64,000 nucleotides of DNA from Thermoplasmata archaeon (GTDB lineage Archaea > Thermoplasmatota > E2 > JACPAO01 > JAHFTW01), in NCBI GenBank assembly GCA_023269235.1, contig JAHFTW010000004.1:1-64000 (forward strand), read 5' to 3'. Positions 35,160-44,017 of the stretch are shown piece by piece. The notes beneath the pieces are model-generated. The model was not told where the DNA came from. It saw only the letters and a list, made by a program, of their open reading frames with translations, and searched no databases. A program made the translations under genes and the position numbers. Each line of letters begins with the position of its first letter. Positions within the stretch are counted from its first letter, which is position 1.

Positions 35160-36855
35160 GCACCTGGACCATCGCCTCGCGGATTTCCCCCAAGGTGCAG
35201 TAGGCGCGGCTCGCGTCAATCAGCGCAGGCATGAGGTTGGGCCGGCCCTCGATGCGGCCGGCCTCCTTGCTGCGGCCGGCCAGCGCGTCGCGTTCCAGCT
35301 CGCACGCCTTCGTGAGAGCACGCAGGGCGGCTTCGACTTTCTTGCCTTCGCGTTTGCGCTTGAGCTCCGCGAGCTCCTGGAGCTGGCGTTTCTCGCCCGC
35401 CTCGTCCACCCGGAGCAGGTCCGCGTAGGGTGGCTCGTCGATGCGGTAGTCGTTGAGACCGACGATGACGCGCTCGCCCCTCTCGATGGCGCGCTGCTGC
35501 TGGAACGCGGCCTCGGCGATCTCGCGCTGGAAGAAGCCGGACTCGATGCCGCGCACGATGCCGCCCATCTTGTCGATGCGGCGGAAGTAGTCGTTCGCCT
35601 TCTCTTCCATCTCGGTCGTGAGGGTCTCGAGGTAGTAGCTGCCGCCGAGGGGGTCGATGGTGTTGGCGACGCCGGACTCGTGCGCGATGATCTGCTGCGT
35701 GCGCAGCGCGATGCGGACCGCCTTCTCCGTGGGCAGGGCGAGGGCCTCGTCGAAGGAGTTGGTGTGGAGCGACTGCGTCCCGCCAAGGACGGCGGCGAGA
35801 GCCTGGAGGGCGACGCGGACGATGTTGTTCTCGGGTTGCTCGCGGGTGCACGACACGCCGGCCGTCTGGGTGTGGAAACGGAGCAGGAGCGAGCGCGGGT
35901 CCTTGGCGCCCTGGGCGACCATGAACTTGCTCCAGATGCGGCGGGCCGCGCGGTACTTGGCGATCTCCTCGAAGAAGTCGTTGTGCGCGTTGAAGAAGAA
36001 CGAAAGCCGCGGGGCGAAGGAGTCCACGCTCATGCCGCGCGCCTTGCCGCGGCGCACGTACTCCATGCCGTTGGCGAGGGTGAACGCGAGTTCCTGGACG
36101 GCGGTGCTTCCTGCCTCGCGGATGTGGTAGCCCGAGATGCTCACCGTGTTGAACTTCGGCGCGTGCTGGGCGCCCCACTCGAAGGTGTCGAGCACGAGCT
36201 CGATGCTCGGCTCAGGCGGGAAGATGAACATCTTCTGCGCCTGGTATTCCTTGAGAATGTCGTTCTGGATGGTCCCGGAGACCTGGTTGAACGGCACGCC
36301 CTGCTTCTCCGCCGCGCCGAGGAACATCGCCCACACCATCGGCGCCGGGCCGTTGATGGTCATGCTGACAGAGACGTCCTGGAGCGGGATGCCCGCGAAG
36401 AGTGTCTCCATGTCCTTCTGCGTGTCAATGGCGACGCCGACCTTGCCGACCTCGCCTTGGGCGAACTCATGGTCGGAGTCGTAGCCCTGCAGCGTCGGGA
36501 AGTCGAACGCCGTGGAGAGGCCGGTCGTGCCCTGCGCGAGGAGGAACTTGAAGCGCTCGTTGGTCTCGTGCGCGGTCCCGAAGCCGGCGAACTGGCGCAT
36601 CGTCCAAAAACGGCCGCGGTACATCGTCGGCTGCACGCCGCGCGTGAACGGGAACTCGCCGGGGAACCCAAGGTCACGCTCTGCGTTCCAGCCGACGCGC
36701 TCGAGGTCGTGCCGGTCGTACAGCCGCTCGACTTTCTGGTTCGACAGCGTCGTGAACTCCGGCTTGCGCTCCGGCGCCTTCTCGAGCGACTTGCGCAACG
36801 TCGTCTCCTCCCAGCGGCTCCGGGCCGACGCGTGCTCCTGGGACGCCTTGCTCAC
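35128..36855 (-). CDS. acyl-CoA mutase large subunit with isobutyryl-CoA mutase-type active site
   Basis: A 575-residue TIM-barrel subunit of the B12-dependent methylmalonyl-CoA mutase superfamily. It lacks the C-terminal B12-binding domain, which must be a separate small subunit elsewhere. Conserved blocks include [47 protein letters not shown] and [12 protein letters not shown]. The two specificity residues of methylmalonyl-CoA mutase, Tyr89 and Arg207, are Phe89 and Gln207 here, the pair found in isobutyryl-CoA mutases (Phe80/Gln198). I infer interconversion of isobutyryl- and butyryl-CoA or a similar substrate, not methylmalonyl-CoA. Confidence 0.88.
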   Translation of the reverse strand: MSKASQEHASARSRWEETTLRKSLEKAPERKPEFTTLSNQKVERLYDRHDLERVGWNAERDLGFPGEFPFTRGVQPTMYRGRFWTMRQFAGFGTAHETNERFKFLLAQGTTGLSTAFDFPTLQGYDSDHEFAQGEVGKVGVAIDTQKDMETLFAGIPLQDVSVSMTINGPAPMVWAMFLGAAEKQGVPFNQVSGTIQNDILKEYQAQKMFIFPPEPSIELVLDTFEWGAQHAPKFNTVSISGYHIREAGSTAVQELAFTLANGMEYVRRGKARGMSVDSFAPRLSFFFNAHNDFFEEIAKYRAARRIWSKFMVAQGAKDPRSLLLRFHTQTAGVSCTREQPENNIVRVALQALAAVLGGTQSLHTNSFDEALALPTEKAVRIALRTQQIIAHESGVANTIDPLGGSYYLETLTTEMEEKANDYFRRIDKMGGIVRGIESGFFQREIAEAAFQQQRAIERGERVIVGLNDYRIDEPPYADLLRVDEAGEKRQLQELAELKRKREGKKVEAALRALTKACELERDALAGRSKEAGRIEGRPNLMPALIDASRAYCTLGEIREAMVQVHGEYREPAVF

Positions 36856-36918
36856 GCCGCCAAGCAGGATTGAGGGCCGTATGAAGGGTGCGGACGCGGC
36901 CGTCGGCCAACCGGGCTC

Positions 36919-37620
36919 CTACCACGCGGCCAAGGGCTTGCCGAGCGCGGCCAGGACCGCCTCGTCGTCGGTGATGACGCACTCCACGCCGAGGGCCGCG
37001 AGCTCCTTGGCGCGGTCGGCGCGGTTGATCGTGTACGCCCCCAAGCGGAAGCCGGCCCCCAGGATGCGCGCGGCCTCGTCGGCGTCCAGGTAGTCGTGGT
37101 CTGCGTTGATCCAGCGCGCGCCAGCCGACCGCGCGGCGTCCAGGTCGTCCTCCTCGATGGGACCAAGCGCGATGAAACCGCGGGGCACGTGGGGCGCGAG
37201 CGCTTGGGCCTCCTCCAACACTTCCGGGTCCATCGCGGAGACGAGCGAGCGGGAGTCAAGGCCGTGGCGCGCGGCGAGTTCCAGAACGCCGACGAGTGCG
37301 GCAGGGGCCTTGACCTCCAGGTTCCACAGGCCGTCCCAGGCGCGCAGGCTCGCCATGAGGTCGTCAAGGCGCGGCACTGGACCGTCACGCGTGTCGAGGC
37401 CGGCCACTTCCTTCCAGTCGAGGTGGCTGATGCGGCCTTTGCCGTCGGTGGTGCGGTCCACGGTGGCGTCGTGCAGGACGACGACGTGGCCGTCGCGCGT
37501 CAGCCGGAGGTCCATCTCGATGGCCGGAAAGCCCGCCGCGACAGCGGCCCCGAAGGAGGCCATGGTGTTCTCCGCCTTGCGCGAGCTGAGGCCGCGGTGG
37601 GCGCAGGCGAACGGGGGCAC
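36919..37620 (-). CDS. glycerophosphodiester phosphodiesterase
   Basis: A 233-residue enzyme releasing glycerol phosphate from deacylated phospholipids. N-terminal motifs are CAHRGLSSRKAENTMASF (catalytic His, Arg, Glu), IEMDLRLTRDGHVVVLHDATVDRTTDG (metal-binding and second catalytic His) and later WNLEVKAP. C-terminal NRADRAKELAALGVECVITD is also typical. The GTG at 37620 is chosen because it gives standard length and follows the shared promoter; longer forms would overlap citrate synthase. In archaea the substrate may be an ether-lipid headgroup. Confidence 0.88.
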   Translation of the reverse strand: MPPFACAHRGLSSRKAENTMASFGAAVAAGFPAIEMDLRLTRDGHVVVLHDATVDRTTDGKGRISHLDWKEVAGLDTRDGPVPRLDDLMASLRAWDGLWNLEVKAPAALVGVLELAARHGLDSRSLVSAMDPEVLEEAQALAPHVPRGFIALGPIEEDDLDAARSAGARWINADHDYLDADEAARILGAGFRLGAYTINRADRAKELAALGVECVITDDEAVLAALGKPLAAW

Positions 37621-37698
37621 AGCCGCAACACGGCCTCGTCCGACTTGACCTTTCTGAGCGGCGGCCTTGAGGGACGAGACGAGGGGCTCCCCAAAGGC

Positions 37699-37705
37699 GT
37701 TAAAG
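37699..37705. promoter_or_regulatory. shared TATA region between GDPD and citrate synthase
   Basis: GTTAAAG is the only A/T-rich element between the two divergent genes. It is centred 34 bases before the citrate synthase ATG (8-base leader). On the other strand CTTTAAC can serve the GDPD gene with a longer leader of about 55 bases. Confidence 0.4.
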
Positions 37706-37735
37706 CCGCCTTTCGGTCGGCGACCAACCGGTGCC

Positions 37736-38923
37736 ATGATGACCGCCGCCCCCGCCCCCGCCAAGCCGACGCTCACCAAGGGACTGGAGGGCATCGTCGC
37801 GGCGCAGTCGAGCATCTGCTTCATCGACGGCGACAAGGGCGTCCTCTCCTACCGCGGCTACGACATCAACGAGCTGGCGCCGCACGCGACGTTCGAGGAG
37901 ACGACGTTCCTTCTCTGGGAAGGCCACCTGCCGACCAAGACCGAACTGGAGGAGTTCAACGGCGACCTCGTCGCCAACCGCGAGCTCCCGCCGATGGCGC
38001 TCAAGGTCCTGAAGGACGTCGCGAAGAGCATGGGTCCGATGGATGCCCTGCGCACCACGGTCTCCGCGCTCGGGGCCGGCCGCGCCGACGCGGACAAGTA
38101 CAGCGTCGACGTCGACCGCGCCAAGGCCATCGAGACGACCGCCCAGCTCGCCACCATCGTCGCGTACTACCACCGCATCCGCTTCGACAAAGAGCTTGTC
38201 CACCCCGACCCGAAGCTCAGCCACGCCGCGAACTTCCTCTACATGCTGACCGGCAAGAAGCCGACGCCCGCGGCGGAGCGGGCCTTCGACGTCGCCCTCG
38301 TCCTGCACGCGGACCACGACCTCAACGCGAGCACGTTCTCGGCCCGCGTCACCGCCGCGACGCTCGCCGACTACCACGGCGCCATCACGAGCGCCGTCGG
38401 CACCCTCAAGGGCCCCCTGCACGGCGGCGCCAACATCGAGGTCATGAAGGTCCTCCTCGAGATCGAGGCCAGCCACGAGGAGCCGAAGGAGTGGGTGCGG
38501 CACCAGCTCGCCAAGAAGCGCAAGATCCCCGGCTTCGGCCACCGCGTGTACAGCACGCTCGACCCGCGCGCCATCCACCTTGCCAAGCTCAGCAAGAGCC
38601 TTGGCGAGCAGGCCAAGGAGACGAAGTGGTACGAGATGTCGCTCAAGCTCCAGAAGGCCATGAAGGAGCAGAAGGACATCGACGCCAACGTCGACTTCTT
38701 CTCGGCCTCCAGCTACTACGTCATGGGCATCCCGCTCGACCTCTACACGCCCATCTTCGCGGTCAGCCGCGTCGCGGGCTGGTCGGCGCACGTTCTCGAG
38801 CAGCACGGCGACAACCGCCTCATCCGCCCGCTCTCGGAGTACACGGGCGAGCTCGGCAAGAAGTGGGTCCCCGTCAGCAAGCGCTCCAGCTCCGTTGTCG
38901 AGGCCAAGGCGAAGGCGGCGTAG
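37736..38923 (+). CDS. gltA: citrate synthase
   Basis: A 395-residue enzyme condensing acetyl-CoA and oxaloacetate. Catalytic blocks are seen: ALVLHADHDLNASTF (His), GPLHGGANIEVMK, GFGHRVYSTLDPRA (His) and NVDFFSASSYYVMGIP (Asp). Length matches the archaeal/Gram-positive short type. Two ATGs (37736 and 37739) are tandem. With SDH and a 2-oxoacid:ferredoxin oxidoreductase in the window it supports an oxidative TCA cycle. An MDR oxidoreductase gene follows 5 bases after the stop. Confidence 0.95.
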   Translation: MMTAAPAPAKPTLTKGLEGIVAAQSSICFIDGDKGVLSYRGYDINELAPHATFEETTFLLWEGHLPTKTELEEFNGDLVANRELPPMALKVLKDVAKSMGPMDALRTTVSALGAGRADADKYSVDVDRAKAIETTAQLATIVAYYHRIRFDKELVHPDPKLSHAANFLYMLTGKKPTPAAERAFDVALVLHADHDLNASTFSARVTAATLADYHGAITSAVGTLKGPLHGGANIEVMKVLLEIEASHEEPKEWVRHQLAKKRKIPGFGHRVYSTLDPRAIHLAKLSKSLGEQAKETKWYEMSLKLQKAMKEQKDIDANVDFFSASSYYVMGIPLDLYTPIFAVSRVAGWSAHVLEQHGDNRLIRPLSEYTGELGKKWVPVSKRSSSVVEAKAKAA

Positions 38924-38928
38924 GCGCG

Positions 38929-39951
38929 ATGAAAGCGGCTTATTTCGAGGCTCATGGACCGCTGGACGTCATCCAGGTCGGCGACCTGCCAGCCCCCGTC
39001 CTCGGCCCCGGCGACGTGCGCATTCAGGTGAAAGCGGCCGCGCTGAATCATCTCGACCTCTTCGTGCGCGACGGCTGGCCCGGCCTCAAGGTCCCGCTCC
39101 CGCACGTCGGTGGCACCGACCTTGCCGGGGTCGTCGTCGAGGTGGCCCCGGATGTCCGCTCGGTGCGCGTCGGCGATGAAGTCCTCGTCAACCCCGGCCT
39201 CAACTTCGAGGCGGGCCCCGACGGCCACCAGCGCATTCCGGCCGACGTCAGCATCGTGGGCGAGACGCGTTGGGGCGGCCTCGCCGAGCAGTGCGTCGTC
39301 CCGGCCACGCACGTCCTCCCCAAGCCGCACGACATGAGCTGGGAGACCGCGGCCGCGCTGCCGCTCGCCAGCATCACCGCGATGCAGATGGTCAAGCGCA
39401 AGGCCCGTGTCAAGCGCGGCGACCGGGTCCTCATCGTCGGCGCCGGCGGCGGAGTCGCCATCATGGCGCTCCAGATCGCGAAGGCGTCCGGTGCGTGGAT
39501 CTGCGCCACCACGGGCGGCGCCGACAAAGTCCTCAAGGTCAAGGCGTTGGGCGCCGATGTCGTCATTGACTACAAGGCCAGCTCCGACTGGAGCAAGGAG
39601 GCGTTCCTCGCGAGCGGCAAGAAGGGGTTCGACGCCATCATCGACTCCACGGGCACCGCGACGTTCAGCAAGTCGGTGCGGCTCCTCGGCCTCGGCGGCA
39701 AGCTCGTCACCTGCGGCGCCACCACAGGCGGCCTCTCCGAGGTGGACGTGAAGGCCATCTTCTGGCGCCAGCTCAGCATCCTCGGCTCCACGATGGGCAT
39801 TCCCCAGGACCTGAAGGATGCCATCAAGATGTGGGAGGCCGGCCAGCTCCGCGCCGTCATCGACTCGACCTGGAGCCTCGACCAAGTCCGCGACGCCATG
39901 GCGAAGATGGAGCGAAGCGAGCAGTTTGGAAAACTCGTCATTAAGCCTTGA
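38929..39951 (+). CDS. MDR-family quinone oxidoreductase/alcohol dehydrogenase-like protein
   Basis: A 340-residue medium-chain dehydrogenase. The N-terminal GroES-like part has ALNHLDLFVRDGWPG and HVGGTDLAGVVVEV. The NAD(P) site is VLIVGAGGGVAIMALQIAK near residue 165. The structural-zinc Cys cluster is missing, as in quinone reductases. FDAIIDSTGTATFSKSVRLL and C-terminal EQFGKLVIKP are family-typical. It is coupled to citrate synthase and converges on lysK with an 11-base overlap. Substrate unknown. Confidence 0.88.
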   Translation: MKAAYFEAHGPLDVIQVGDLPAPVLGPGDVRIQVKAAALNHLDLFVRDGWPGLKVPLPHVGGTDLAGVVVEVAPDVRSVRVGDEVLVNPGLNFEAGPDGHQRIPADVSIVGETRWGGLAEQCVVPATHVLPKPHDMSWETAAALPLASITAMQMVKRKARVKRGDRVLIVGAGGGVAIMALQIAKASGAWICATTGGADKVLKVKALGADVVIDYKASSDWSKEAFLASGKKGFDAIIDSTGTATFSKSVRLLGLGGKLVTCGATTGGLSEVDVKAIFWRQLSILGSTMGIPQDLKDAIKMWEAGQLRAVIDSTWSLDQVRDAMAKMERSEQFGKLVIKP

Positions 39952-41011
39952 TTGGCGGCACGACGACGGGGTTCGCGGCGAGGTTGTCGAAGAGCGTCGA
40001 TAGGACGCCAACCCCGTGTTCCAGTTCCGCGAGCTCGATGCGCTCGTGCGGCGTGTGGTCGAGGTGGGAGTCGCCTGGCCCGTAGGCGACCATCGGGACG
40101 CCGGGAAACCATCCCGCGAGGTGGTTGAAGTCGGCCGTGCCGGTCTTGTGCTTCAGCCGGGGGGCCATCCCCTGGGCGCGGATGGCCGTCTTGAGGTGCG
40201 CCACCAAGGGACTGCGCGGGTCTGTCGTCGCGGCCGGCATCGCCTCGGTCACCACGACCGCCCCCTGGTGCTGCTCGGCTATGGCGCGCAGGGCGGTCTT
40301 CGCGGCCGTCGTGGTTAGAGTCGGGGGAAGACGGACCTGGAAGCTTGCCTCCGCCATCTCGCGCAGGCCATCCGCGTGGCTCCGCAGCGCTCCGAGGCGA
40401 CCGTGGCACGTCGTGAAACCGTCCTCGAAGGCGAGATCGCGGGAAACTTGTGACCACCAGGCGACGAGCGCGTCGGACGCGCTTCCGCCCGGATGGCCGG
40501 CGTGCTGCGCTTCGCGTTCGACGGTGAAGGTGCCGCGCAGGATGCCCTTGTAGCCCAGCGTAATGCCGTCGGCGCCGCTTGGCTCCCCGACGAGGATGGC
40601 CTCAGGCCGCAGGTCGCGCGCGAGCGCCTTCGCCCCCGCGGAACCGCCCTCTTCGTCCACGCAGCCCGCGATGAGGATGCGCAGGGTCGGGTCGTCGAGC
40701 CGTTCGCGCGCGGCGCAGTAGGCTGCGACGAGAGGGGCCTTGGCGTCCACGCTGCCGCGCCCCCATAGTACGCCCTCCGCGATGCGAACCGGAATCGTGC
40801 CTGGCACGGTGTCCACGTGGCCCACGAAGAGAACAAGACGTTCGCCTCGGCCGGCCTCGGCGAGAAAGTTGCCGGCAGCGTCGGTGCGGACGCGGAACCC
40901 GTCGGCGCGCGCCTCCTCCTGCAGGAACGCGACGGCGGCCGCCTCGGAGCCGGTGGGGCTGGGAATGCGCACGAGGCGCTCCAGCAGGGCGGCGGGGCTC
41001 AGCCCAGGCAT
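39941..41011 (-). CDS. lysK: [LysW]-lysine/ornithine hydrolase
   Basis: A 356-residue M20-type zinc peptidase that releases lysine from the carrier protein LysW in the last step. Metal ligands lie in FVGHVDTVPG and GRGSVDAKAPL (His, Asp), AGCVDEEGGSAGAKAL (Glu) and GEPSGADGITLGYKG (Glu). The C-terminal GPGDSHLDHTPHERIEL holds the last His. It overlaps lysJ by 13 bases and ends the operon. Confidence 0.92.
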   Translation of the reverse strand: MPGLSPAALLERLVRIPSPTGSEAAAVAFLQEEARADGFRVRTDAAGNFLAEAGRGERLVLFVGHVDTVPGTIPVRIAEGVLWGRGSVDAKAPLVAAYCAARERLDDPTLRILIAGCVDEEGGSAGAKALARDLRPEAILVGEPSGADGITLGYKGILRGTFTVEREAQHAGHPGGSASDALVAWWSQVSRDLAFEDGFTTCHGRLGALRSHADGLREMAEASFQVRLPPTLTTTAAKTALRAIAEQHQGAVVVTEAMPAATTDPRSPLVAHLKTAIRAQGMAPRLKHKTGTADFNHLAGWFPGVPMVAYGPGDSHLDHTPHERIELAELEHGVGVLSTLFDNLAANPVVVPPIKA

Positions 41012-42171
41012 CGCGGCAGCACCTCCAGGAACTTGTCAAGGGTCGCGTCCTCCACGGTGAGCGGCGGGAGCAGGCGCAGGCCGGTGGTGCCTCCGCCAAG
41101 GACGAGGAACCCCTGCGCCTGAAGGGCGGTGATGGCGGGTTGCGGCTTGACGCGCAGTTCGATGCCGACCATCGCCCCCGAGCCGCGCACGTCGCGGACA
41201 AGAGGATGCGCAAGCGAGCGGATGCCGGAGAGCAGGCGTTCGCCGATGGCGTGGGCTCGCCAAAGGAGCCGTTCGTCGTCGAGGATGCCAAGCACCGCGG
41301 AGCCGGCTGCGCAGGCGAGCGGGGCGCCGCCGTACGTGGAGCCGTGGCCGCCGGGGGGCAGCCGCGCCGCAAGCTCCTCGGTCATGGAGCAGGCGCCGAT
41401 GGGTAGCCCGCCGGCGAGCCCCTTGGCAAGGGCGACAGCGTCCGGCACGACGCCGGACGGTGTGGCAGCCAGGAACGTCCCGGTGCGACCGAGGCCGGAC
41501 TGGACCTCGTCGAAGACCAGGATGGCGCCGACGTCGGTGGCCACGTCGCGGGCGGCGCGGAGGAACGACGCCGTCGCGGCGCGCACGCCGCCTTCGCCCT
41601 GCACGGGCTCGACGACGACTGCCGCCGTGTCACGCGGGACGGCGGACTTGAGCGCCTCCTCGTCATTGAACGCCACGAACTCGGTTTTGGGCAGCATGGG
41701 CTGGAACGGCTCGCGGAACGCCGCGCGATGGGTGACCGACAGCGCCGCGGCGGTGCGACCATGGAACGAATCGCGGCAGGCGACGAAGCGGCCTCGCCCG
41801 GTCGCGGCGACGGCCAGTTTGAGGGCGCACTCCATCGCCTCGGCTCCGGAGTTGGCGAGGAACGTCCGTGCGAGCTGGGATGGAAGCCGGGCGTGGAGCG
41901 CATCAAGGAACGCGGCGCGCTCGGGGCTCTGGATGCCGGCGGCGACATGGAGGAGACGGTCGGCTTGCGCCTGGATTGCGGTGACGACGCGCGGATGGTT
42001 GTGGCCGACGAGGGCGACGCCGTGGCTGGCCCCTCCGAGATCGGTGTAGGCGCGGCCGGCCGCGTCCCAGATCGTGGCGTTCAGGGCGCGCTCGGCGACG
42101 ATGGGCTTGGCGGCGAACCCGCGCAGGAGCCGCGCCTCGCCCCCGGGAAGGGTCGCCTGCGCAGGGCTCAC
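40999..42171 (-). CDS. lysJ: [LysW]-aminoadipate semialdehyde/glutamate semialdehyde aminotransferase
   Basis: A 390-residue class III PLP aminotransferase. The start is GTG 42171, overlapping the lysZ stop (GTGA). Key residues: GASHGVALVGHNHPRVVTA, FLANSGAEAMECALKLA, the segment DSFHGRTAAALS, LVFDEVQSGLGRTG and the PLP Lys in [15 protein letters not shown]. It transaminates the LysW-bound semialdehyde to LysW-lysine. Confidence 0.93.
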   Translation of the reverse strand: MSPAQATLPGGEARLLRGFAAKPIVAERALNATIWDAAGRAYTDLGGASHGVALVGHNHPRVVTAIQAQADRLLHVAAGIQSPERAAFLDALHARLPSQLARTFLANSGAEAMECALKLAVAATGRGRFVACRDSFHGRTAAALSVTHRAAFREPFQPMLPKTEFVAFNDEEALKSAVPRDTAAVVVEPVQGEGGVRAATASFLRAARDVATDVGAILVFDEVQSGLGRTGTFLAATPSGVVPDAVALAKGLAGGLPIGACSMTEELAARLPPGGHGSTYGGAPLACAAGSAVLGILDDERLLWRAHAIGERLLSGIRSLAHPLVRDVRGSGAMVGIELRVKPQPAITALQAQGFLVLGGGTTGLRLLPPLTVEDATLDKFLEVLPRCLG

Positions 42172-42977
42172 GCGACCACCGTTCCCTGGCCCGCGAGCGC
42201 GTCGGCGATGGGCGTGGCGCGGCGCGTATCCGCTAGAATGACACGACGAACGCCGCCTGCAAGCGCCTCTTGCGCGCCGAGGAGCTTCTTCTTGAACCGG
42301 CCCTGCGCGAGGGTCTGCGCCTCCGCGAAGGCGTCGCGGCCGATGCGGGGCACCAGGCTGGCGGGGTCGGCGGGGTCGCGCAGCAGGCCGGGGACGTTGC
42401 TCAGGATGACGAGCGTGCTCGCGCCAAGGGCGCAGGCCACGACGGCCGCGGCGCGGTCGTTGTCCACGTTGACCGCCTCCCCGGTGTCGGCTAGCGCGGG
42501 CAGGGTGAGGACGGGGCGGTAGCCGTTGTCCAGCAAGAGGCGCAGCAGGTGCGCGTTCACCGTGTGGACCTTGCCCGTCAGGTCGTCGCGGAGCATCAGG
42601 GTCCGTCCGCCCTCGACGATGCGGATGGCCTCCTTGCGCGTCGCCTGCCAGAGGCGGCCGTCCACGCCGGAGAGTCCCACGGCGTTGCACCCAAGCCGCT
42701 GCAGGCGCAGGACGAGGTCGTTGTTGACCTGGCCGCGGTAACTCATCTGCAGCAGCGCAAGGGTCGCGGCGTCGGTGGCGCGGCTAGTGTGGCCGCTCGG
42801 GCTCGTGACGTAGCGTGGCTCCTGGCCGACGCGGCGAGTGAGGGCGTCCATCGCGGCGTTGCCGCCGTGCACCAGGACCCAGGGCTCCGTCCGGGCGGCG
42901 AGCTCGCGCAGCAGGGGCTCCAGGTCCACGTTGGCGCCGCCTCCGACCTTCACGACGAGTACGTCCGTCATCGTCAC
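42168..42977 (-). CDS. lysZ: [LysW]-aminoadipate/glutamate kinase
   Basis: A 269-residue member of the N-acetylglutamate kinase family that phosphorylates the LysW-bound acidic side chain. The N-terminus VVKVGGGANVDLEPLL is the nucleotide-binding strand and loop; WVLVHGGNAAMDALTRRVG and the segment LPALADTGEAVNVDNDRAAAVVA are family-typical. VIGRDAFAEAQTL leads to the C-terminal RRVILADTR. It is coupled to lysY by an ATGA overlap. Confidence 0.92.
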   Translation of the reverse strand: MTMTDVLVVKVGGGANVDLEPLLRELAARTEPWVLVHGGNAAMDALTRRVGQEPRYVTSPSGHTSRATDAATLALLQMSYRGQVNNDLVLRLQRLGCNAVGLSGVDGRLWQATRKEAIRIVEGGRTLMLRDDLTGKVHTVNAHLLRLLLDNGYRPVLTLPALADTGEAVNVDNDRAAAVVACALGASTLVILSNVPGLLRDPADPASLVPRIGRDAFAEAQTLAQGRFKKKLLGAQEALAGGVRRVILADTRRATPIADALAGQGTVVA

Positions 42978-44017
42978 ACCGGGTGGAGCGGAATCTGCCC
43001 AAGGCCGTCCGTCTCCGGGAGGCCGAGGGCGACGTTCATGGACTGGACGGCGGAGCCGGCGGCGCCCTTGACGAGGTTGTCGAGGGCGCAGGTGGCGACG
43101 ATGCGGCCAGGGCCGTCGCCGGCCTCAGCGTGGAAGGAGACGTCCGCGAAGTTGCTGCCCGCGACGAGGTTCGGGTCCGGTCCGCGGTGGGTGCCGGCGC
43201 GCTCCTTGACGATGCGCACGAACGGCTCGTCCTGGTACTGCGCGCGGTACGCCTTCCACAGGGTCTTCTCGTCCGGCGCGGGGCCCGGCAGAAGGATGTG
43301 GCAGGTGGAGAGGACGCCGCGCACCAGCTCGACGGTGTGCACGCTTGCGTGGACGCGGGCGCCCGTCTCTTGCTCGACCTCGGCGGCGTGGCGGTGCGAG
43401 GTGGCCGCGTAGAGACGGTGGCTGCGGCTGCGCTCCGAGTGCATTCCCGCCGCGTTGACCTCGGCGCCGGCGGCGCTGGAGCCAATTTTCCCGTCCACCA
43501 CGACGCGCGCTCCTTCGAGGAGTCCTGCGCGGGCAAGCGGCAACAGGGCAAGGTTGGTCGCGGTGGCGAAGCAGCCAACACCCGAGATGAGACGGGCGCC
43601 CTTCACCGCGGCGCGGCGGGTCTCGGGCAGTCCATAGACGGCCTCGGGAAGCAGGTGAGCGGCGGTGTGGGGCGTGCCGTACCAGCGCTCGTAGGCGGCG
43701 GGGTCGCGCAGGCGGAAATCGGCGGAGAGGTCCACGACCACGCGACCGTCGCGCATCAGGTTCGGGACGACGGCCATCGCCTCCGTGTGCGGCGTGCAGG
43801 AGAAGATGACGTCTGCGTCGGGGAGCTTGTCGCGGGGCAGGAAATCCAGGGTCGTGGCGCCGCGCAGGTTGGGGTGGGCGCGATGGACCGGCTCGCCGGC
43901 GTGGCCTTGGCTCGTGACCCCGACGACCTCGATTCCAGGATGGCGCAGAAGGAGGCGGAGCAGCTCGCCGCCCGTGTAGCCTGAGCCGCCGAGGATGGCG
44001 GCCGTCCGCCGTGTCAT
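42974..44017 (-). CDS. lysY: [LysW]-aminoadipyl/glutamyl phosphate reductase
   Basis: A 347-residue ArgC-family reductase. The NADP site is AAILGGSGYTGGELLRLLLRHP at the N-terminus. Catalytic Cys lies in ISGVGCFATATNLALLPL near residue 150, and the His in the RSHRLYAATSHRHAAEVEQE block. It reduces the LysW-bound acyl phosphate made by LysZ. ATG at 44017 overlaps the lysX stop, so the ORF extension upstream is false. Confidence 0.93.
   Translation of the reverse strand: MTRRTAAILGGSGYTGGELLRLLLRHPGIEVVGVTSQGHAGEPVHRAHPNLRGATTLDFLPRDKLPDADVIFSCTPHTEAMAVVPNLMRDGRVVVDLSADFRLRDPAAYERWYGTPHTAAHLLPEAVYGLPETRRAAVKGARLISGVGCFATATNLALLPLARAGLLEGARVVVDGKIGSSAAGAEVNAAGMHSERSRSHRLYAATSHRHAAEVEQETGARVHASVHTVELVRGVLSTCHILLPGPAPDEKTLWKAYRAQYQDEPFVRIVKERAGTHRGPDPNLVAGSNFADVSFHAEAGDGPGRIVATCALDNLVKGAAGSAVQSMNVALGLPETDGLGQIPLHPV

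Noticed and set aside
37096-38928. Long in-frame extension upstream of the MDR oxidoreductase
   Set aside because: It reads through citrate synthase in another frame; the MDR protein has a clear ATG start at 38929.
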